64,000 bases of DNA from JACCWM01 sp040393065 (GTDB taxonomy: Bacteria; Myxococcota_A; Bradymonadia; Bradymonadales; Bradymonadaceae). Shown here piece after piece: positions 59,176-64,000 of this stretch. The stretch spans positions 1 to 64,000 of the forward strand of contig JBEBUW010000010.1 in NCBI GenBank assembly GCA_040393065.1, in the 5' to 3' direction. The translations under genes and the position numbers were made by a program. Positions within the stretch are counted from its first letter, which is position 1. Every line of letters starts with the position of its first letter. Under the pieces are notes generated by a model that ran no database searches, was not told the DNA's origin, and saw only the letters and a list, made by a program, of their open reading frames with translations.

Positions 59176-61629
59176 TTATTTCAGTGGAGAATTCGCACCG
59201 ATTTGTCCTGAAGGTTCGCTATCCGCTGCGGCTTTCTGAGCGGCGGCGAACTTAGCACCGTCTTCAAAAACCAGCTCTGGCAACTCGCTGACATGCTCGG
59301 GAAAGAAGAATTCGAGTTCTTCGCGGACATTATCCGAAACATCCATCAAATCCTTGCGATTTCGCGACGGCAAAATCACCCGTTTGATTCCGGAACGGTG
59401 GGCAGCAAGGACCTTTTCCTTGATGCCGCCAACCGGAAGAATATTACCGCGGAGGGTAATCTCACCGGTCATGGCGACATCGCTGCGTATTTTTACACCG
59501 AGCAACAAACTTAAGAGCGAAACGTACATCGTAATGCCGGCAGACGGACCATCTTTGGGAATCGCACCGGCTGGTACGTGAATGTGAATATCGGTATCGC
59601 GCATAAAATACGGATCGATCTTAAACTCATCGGTTCGGCTACGGATATAGCTTAAGGCTGCGCGCACGCTCTCTTTCATCACATCCCCCAGCTGACCGGT
59701 CAGCACGAGCTCACCCTTACCAGGCATCTTGGTCGATTCGATGAACAGGATGTCGCCCCCGGCCGGTGTCCAGGCAAGACCGGTTGCCACGCCGGGATGC
59801 GATGTACGCTCGGCAACTTCAAACTGGTATTTTTCCTGGCCCAGATACTCATCCAGATTATCAACCGTGATATGAATCTGAACTTCTTCGGTTCCCTTGA
59901 CCTCACGTCCTTCGGCAACTTTCACCGCAACGCCACGCGCAATATCAGCAATGCGACGCTCTAACGTACGTACACCGGCTTCACGCGTGTGATTCCGAAT
60001 AATTTTATCGAGAGCTTCGTCATCGATCGTCATATTGGCTTCTGTAATACCGTGATTTTCAAGCTGTTTCGGAATCAGGTATTTACGTGAAATCACGCTC
60101 TTTTCATGCGCCGTATAGCCGGGAATTTCAATAACATCCATACGGTCGCGAAGCGGTGCCGAGATCGGATCGAGCATATTGGCCGTTGCGATGAACAGTA
60201 CGTTCGACAGATCAACGGGGATTTCCATGTAGTGATCGGAAAAAGAGTTGTTCTGTTCAGGATCAAGCACTTCAAGCAATGCTGCTGAGGGATCGCCACG
60301 AAAATCCCGACCAATCTTATCGACTTCGTCAAGCATAAACACCGGGTTGTTGGTCTGTGCTTTGCGCAGTGCCTGTACAATACGTCCCGGCAGCGCTCCA
60401 ACATAGGTGCGGCGGTGTCCCCGAATTTCGGACTCATCATGCACACCGCCCAGGCTGATCCGCACAAACTTACGTCCCAGAGCACGTGCAATACTCTTTC
60501 CGAGGCTGGTTTTACCAACACCCGGCGGTCCTACCAGGCACAAAATCGGCCCTTTCATATCGTTTTTGAGCTTGCGAACGGCCAGGTACTCAATGATGCG
60601 TTTTTTGACCTTATCCAGATCATAATGATCCTCGTCCAAAAACGCTCGGGCTTCGCGAATATCCAGTTTGTCTTTGGTTTGCTTGCTCCAGGGAATATCC
60701 AATAACGTTTCCAGATAGGTACGCGTTACACCATATTCGCTGGAGGCAGGCTGCATCATACGCAGGCGGTTGATCTGTTTTCGGGCGACTTCCTCTACCT
60801 CTTTGGGAAGGTTGCCGTCATCAATGGCCTGGGCAAGATCTTCCAGATCGCCGCCCTCTCCGTCGAGTTCGCCGAGCTGCTCTTTGATCGCTTTGAGTTG
60901 TTGGCGCAAATAGTATTCGCGCTGATTTTTATCAATTTCCTCTTTGATCTGACTCTGAATTTTGTCGCTTACGCGCAAAACCTCAAGCTGGCGAGCAAGC
61001 AGAGTTACGACGGTTTTCAGGCGTTCACGCAGGTCGACGGTTTCGAGAATCGTCTGCTTTTCTTCGCTGGAAATATCCATATTCGCAGCGACAAAGTCAC
61101 AGAGTTGCCCCGGATCACTGACCCCGTCTACCATCTGACTGGCTTCCTTGGGCATTTCCGGGATGAACTTCACAACCTGCTTGGCCGTGCTTTTCAGATT
61201 GAGGAACAGAGCTTCAATCTCTACCTGTTGATCTGCCGACAATTCTTCTTCGCTATCAAGAACTTCGACTTCCCCTAAAAAATAAGGTTCAAGCTGCGTG
61301 AGTTTACGCAAACGCACACGACGTTGTCCTTGAATGATCACGCTATAATTATCACTGGCGATTTTTACGACTTTGAGGATGCGAGCGATCGTTCCGATTT
61401 CAAACAAGTCTTCGGGCGTCGGGCTATCGGTTTCAGGGTTACGTTGGGTGATCACCGCAATCGGACGATCTTGTTCAACGGCATCTTCAATGAGCTTCAC
61501 ACTCTTCAGACGACCTACAGCCAGAGGTACAACGACCTGTGGAAACAGCACGGTGTTCCGTAGCGGCAACACCGCCAGCTCTTGAATACGTTCCATCAGT
61601 TCTTCTGTCATTTCGTCTTTTTCGGGCAT
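59176..61629 (-). CDS. lon: ATP-dependent protease La (Lon)
   Basis: An 817-residue Lon protease, near the usual ~780-810. The N-terminal substrate-binding domain begins ELAVLPLRNTVLFPQVVVPLAVGR. The AAA+ module carries Walker A GPPGVGKTS and a Walker B FMLDEVDKIG. The C-terminal protease domain has the Ser696-Lys739 dyad (KDGPSAGIT, and GGIKEKVLAAH). It degrades misfolded and regulatory proteins in the cytosol. AGGA precedes the ATG. Confidence 0.97.
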   Translation of the reverse strand: MPEKDEMTEELMERIQELAVLPLRNTVLFPQVVVPLAVGRLKSVKLIEDAVEQDRPIAVITQRNPETDSPTPEDLFEIGTIARILKVVKIASDNYSVIIQGQRRVRLRKLTQLEPYFLGEVEVLDSEEELSADQQVEIEALFLNLKSTAKQVVKFIPEMPKEASQMVDGVSDPGQLCDFVAANMDISSEEKQTILETVDLRERLKTVVTLLARQLEVLRVSDKIQSQIKEEIDKNQREYYLRQQLKAIKEQLGELDGEGGDLEDLAQAIDDGNLPKEVEEVARKQINRLRMMQPASSEYGVTRTYLETLLDIPWSKQTKDKLDIREARAFLDEDHYDLDKVKKRIIEYLAVRKLKNDMKGPILCLVGPPGVGKTSLGKSIARALGRKFVRISLGGVHDESEIRGHRRTYVGALPGRIVQALRKAQTNNPVFMLDEVDKIGRDFRGDPSAALLEVLDPEQNNSFSDHYMEIPVDLSNVLFIATANMLDPISAPLRDRMDVIEIPGYTAHEKSVISRKYLIPKQLENHGITEANMTIDDEALDKIIRNHTREAGVRTLERRIADIARGVAVKVAEGREVKGTEEVQIHITVDNLDEYLGQEKYQFEVAERTSHPGVATGLAWTPAGGDILFIESTKMPGKGELVLTGQLGDVMKESVRAALSYIRSRTDEFKIDPYFMRDTDIHIHVPAGAIPKDGPSAGITMYVSLLSLLLGVKIRSDVAMTGEITLRGNILPVGGIKEKVLAAHRSGIKRVILPSRNRKDLMDVSDNVREELEFFFPEHVSELPELVFEDGAKFAAAQKAAADSEPSGQIGANSPLK

Positions 61630-61921
61630 TAGAAATCCTATTAACCAGCAAGGTGAGCTGCTCTACACCAGGGGCTTTCCACGGCAGAGCCTTCAAAGTT
61701 AAAGAAGTTGTTTGATTTCAGGGAGGCCGAACGTCTTCGGCAATTTTTGGAGAGCTATCTAAGGCAATTCCATTTGCCTGATAGCCGATCTGCGCTAACC
61801 ATATTCACAACTTTGCGTTCGGCAACCCAAAGACTTGCCCAAATCTGCAATCGTTCTCTTTGTGCACAGTCTACGAATTCAAAAACCATGACATCCATCC
61901 TTTTTTTACGCCAGGCACACC
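61630..61921. other. Divergent intergenic region of lon
   Basis: This 292-bp stretch must hold promoters for the leftward lon and the rightward unknown gene. I saw no CIRCE-like inverted repeat and no clear heat-shock element. Confidence 0.4.
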
Positions 61922-62947
61922 ATGAAGCAAAAAAACACTGCCAATCAAATCAGTCGTATCACGCAGGCGACTACGCAACGTACCCGGAGCCTGGCAGCAT
62001 TGGGAAAAGCACAGGCCGGAAAACTCCAAACTGCTGTCGAGAAACGCCTTGTAAATGCTGTACAGTTGGGGACCGACACCCTATTAGAACAGCTCACCAA
62101 TCCTAAAAATGCTATGTTTTTGCAAGAGCAACTCGCCAGGGTTGCGCAATTAGGCTTTACAGTTGGTTTTCGTCTCGATCCCAATGCCGCAAAACTCTAC
62201 AATTTTGTGCAATGGATGGAGGACCGTCATGGCCGGGAACGTGTCATGACACTTGTGTTTTCTCAGAACTTACTGGCCGATGGCCGCATGCTGGAGTTGC
62301 TTGCCTCTTATGCGGCGATTCTCAGCTCACCGGCAGCTTTTCGGGGTGAATCGCCGGAATGGAAAAATGACGAAATCGAACATTTCAAAGAACAAGCTGG
62401 TGACACGCTGCTGAATCTCCTTTGTGAGCTGGCAGCTCTTGAATATGAGCAACCTTTTACTTCGCAAAGCACTGCAGATAAAGTTTTATACTTTGAATCC
62501 GCGCCAATTCCCGAAGAGTTTCAAGACCTTGCCGCTATGGCTACGGGAACGCGTCCAGATGCTATCGTCATGCCAGGCCAGTCTTCCGACGATTCAACTT
62601 CTTCCCGGACTCAACGCCCTTCTCGTCTACGGAAACTTGCAAAATCCGTAGTCGAAAACACACAAAAAGCCCTGGGAAATCATACCGAGGAGATAGAACA
62701 CAAGAAAACAGGTCTGGCACGGTTCATCCCTGGTCTTCATGATCCAACTTTTCACTTCTTAGTTTTTAGCTACACGTTCTTTCTCGAAACATTCATGCTT
62801 CGCAATTTGATCGAGAATCTTCCAGAAATACTCGAGAACCTGGCTCCCCTTGCACGGCGCGATGAGCCATTCGACCCTACAGACTATTCAGACTATTCAG
62901 ACTATTCCGACTATTCTGACATCGACACATCGGCTGATGACCACTGA
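61922..62947 (+). CDS. Hypothetical protein with DYS-repeat tail
   Basis: A 341-residue protein I do not recognise. Residues ~1-45 are basic and polar, without a signal peptide. The middle (~50-180) is helical. A Ser/Thr/Arg-rich stretch (~215-245) precedes a hydrophobic-leaning segment (FHFLVFSYTFFLETFMLRNLIENLPEILENL, ~280-310) that may be membrane-associated. The C-terminus is four DYS triplets, an acidic tail. The ATG at 61922 has only a weak ribosome-binding site. Context (between lon and a nucleoside kinase) gives no functional clue. Confidence 0.75.
   Translation: MKQKNTANQISRITQATTQRTRSLAALGKAQAGKLQTAVEKRLVNAVQLGTDTLLEQLTNPKNAMFLQEQLARVAQLGFTVGFRLDPNAAKLYNFVQWMEDRHGRERVMTLVFSQNLLADGRMLELLASYAAILSSPAAFRGESPEWKNDEIEHFKEQAGDTLLNLLCELAALEYEQPFTSQSTADKVLYFESAPIPEEFQDLAAMATGTRPDAIVMPGQSSDDSTSSRTQRPSRLRKLAKSVVENTQKALGNHTEEIEHKKTGLARFIPGLHDPTFHFLVFSYTFFLETFMLRNLIENLPEILENLAPLARRDEPFDPTDYSDYSDYSDYSDIDTSADDH
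62882..62920 (+). repeat. Four 9-bp coding repeats (DYS)
   Basis: gactattc[act] repeats four times in phase with codons at 62882-62917, encoding Asp-Tyr-Ser each time, followed by gac. Variation at the last base is synonymous (serine). Confidence 0.9.
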
Positions 62948-63105
62948 AGGGCAATGCTCAGAACCTGAGCGTTCAAAGACGGACTGTATAAATCATCGCC
63001 GAGAAGCATTTCTGGCAATTAGTTGCCCGGCAGCCCATCGTGCTCTACACTCGCCGCGCTTTTGAGTCTGACTTTTTCTATCGATTTTGGTTCCTGGACA
63101 TATTG

Positions 63106-63771
63106 ATGAATTCGAAATTTTTTGTAGCGATGGCCGGTAATATCGGCGCAGGAAAAAGCACAGCAGCTAAGATTTTAGCGCGCCATTTCGGCTGTGAACT
63201 GTTTTATGAGCCGGTGGTCGAGAATCGCTTTTTGCGCGTCTATTACCGCGACATGACACGCTGGAGTTTTACGCTTCAAATGGAATTTTTGCTGCGCCGC
63301 ATCGAACATCATGCGCAGATCGACCGTATGCGAGTTTCCTGTGTTCAAGATAGGACGTTGATCGAAGATCCAGAAATTTTTGCAAAATATCTACATGGTC
63401 TCGGCCACATGACCGATGCCGAGCTCGATTTGTATTTTGATTTCTTCAAACGATTCAACGAAACAGTACGCCAGCCTGATAAAATCATCCTGCTCCATAC
63501 GCCGGACGTGCGTGTGCTGATGCGCCGTATTGACGAGCGAGGACGCGAAGAAGAAAGTGGAATTACAGCTGAGTTTCTGCGTGGGCTCAATAGCTACTAT
63601 GAGACATTCGCGCAGGTTGCGCGGCAGAAATATGGGCTCGATGTGCTGGAAATCGATGTCACTGAACGAGATTTCCGCAGTGGTCCGGCGCGCGAAGAAT
63701 TTTTAGAGCAAGTTCATAACTTTTTGAAAAGCAGTCCCAAAGAATCCGCGGAACTGCCTTTCAAAGTATAA
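63106..63771 (+). CDS. Deoxynucleoside kinase
   Basis: A 221-residue kinase of the dGK/dCK/dNK family, which phosphorylates deoxynucleosides with ATP in salvage. The P-loop GNIGAGKST is at residues ~11-19, the acceptor-site EP(V) near 36, the DRTLIEDPEIFAK motif (DRS-like) near 83, and the Arg-rich lid RIDERGREEESG near 150. Substrate specificity (deoxyadenosine, deoxyguanosine or other) cannot be read. I chose ATG 63106 because the upstream frame adds an unlikely N-terminus. It has no operon partner. Confidence 0.9.
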   Translation: MNSKFFVAMAGNIGAGKSTAAKILARHFGCELFYEPVVENRFLRVYYRDMTRWSFTLQMEFLLRRIEHHAQIDRMRVSCVQDRTLIEDPEIFAKYLHGLGHMTDAELDLYFDFFKRFNETVRQPDKIILLHTPDVRVLMRRIDERGREEESGITAEFLRGLNSYYETFAQVARQKYGLDVLEIDVTERDFRSGPAREEFLEQVHNFLKSSPKESAELPFKV

Positions 63772-63780
63772 GTTAAACGC

Positions 63781-63942
63781 TCACATGCCGTACTGAAGCA
63801 GTACAAAGCCAAGAATAAACAGTAAGGAAATGACAACCAGCGTCATAACAAAGCGTTTATTCTGGGCGCTCTCCTGCGGAGTAACAGGAGGCATGTCATT
63901 GGAATCGGCTGAGGAAGGCTTTCTTCTTTTTCGGACTGCCAT
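63781..63942 (-). CDS. Small single-span membrane protein, 53 residues
   Basis: A 53-residue reading frame on the minus strand (ATG 63942, TGA at 63781-63783). A basic N-terminus (MAVRKRRKPSSA) and a short polar part lead to a strongly hydrophobic helix (VMTLVVISLLFILGFVLLQYG), so it should be inner-membrane with the N-terminus in the cytosol. GCAGG nine bases upstream is a fair ribosome-binding site. It is convergent with the nucleoside kinase gene (9-bp gap). Function unknown. Confidence 0.7.
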   Translation of the reverse strand: MAVRKRRKPSSADSNDMPPVTPQESAQNKRFVMTLVVISLLFILGFVLLQYGM

Positions 63943-64000
63943 GGGGATTACCTGCTCGTTTATCGTGTATTCTCAAAGGAACGCGACCGATAGAAAGGTC

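Overview
This 64 kb window is bacterial chromosome from a Gram-negative, lipoprotein-rich organism. The closest fit is a deltaproteobacterial or Myxococcota lineage, possibly Bradymonadales-like. The evidence is several large lipoproteins with DTGNN or NNNPNN linkers behind a lipobox, glycine-rich and Cys-rich surface proteins, eukaryote-like Ser/Thr kinases with zinc ribbons, many HEAT-repeat proteins, PEGA and YbgF/LysM envelope proteins, and frequent TTG/GTG starts. The lineage is inferred from gene style; no rRNA gene or marker alignment was available.

Layout. 0-9.8 kb: trmB, an MBL hydrolase, then a translationally coupled cluster (Lgt-like protein, histidine kinase, DUF72), a coiled-coil protein, an SDR, an orphan Flp-type pilin and a large lipoprotein. 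9.9-20.7 kb: a Cys-rich lipoprotein, a rhodanese-ThiF fusion, a NUDIX gene coupled to a secreted glycan-binding-like/HEAT protein, maf, proC, DivIVA, YbjN, PspA and a sugar nucleotidyltransferase. 20.7-30.2 kb: sbcDC, a glycine-rich lipoprotein, a second PspA-like protein and a YhaM-type OB/HD nuclease. 30.2-35.8 kb: a 41-bp tandem repeat, an apparently active zinc-ribbon Ser/Thr kinase, and a matching zinc-ribbon pseudokinase fused through a membrane span to an FGE-sulfatase domain. 36-46 kb: a beta-propeller lipoprotein, a second large lipoprotein, an acyltransferase/SDR pair, a HEAT protein and a YbgF/LysM envelope pair. 46-55 kb: a J-domain protein, tRNA-Met, a small penicillin-binding protein, an ABC-F ATPase, a PEGA protein, a HEAT protein and a PHA-system-like protein. 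55-64 kb: carB, greA, lon, an unknown protein with a DYS-repeat tail, a deoxynucleoside kinase and a 53-residue membrane protein.

Most of the window is housekeeping and envelope biology. No phage, IS element, CRISPR array or recognisable defence island was seen. The most unusual locus is the kinase/pseudokinase-FGE pair, in which the second protein has lost the alphaC Glu and the catalytic HRD Asp but keeps the glycine loop, the VAIK Lys and the DFG Asp. Also notable are an Lgt-like protein without the usual HGG histidine, a J domain with HVD in place of HPD, two arrays of ~41-42 bp repeats in divergent intergenic regions, and a perfect REP-like palindrome.
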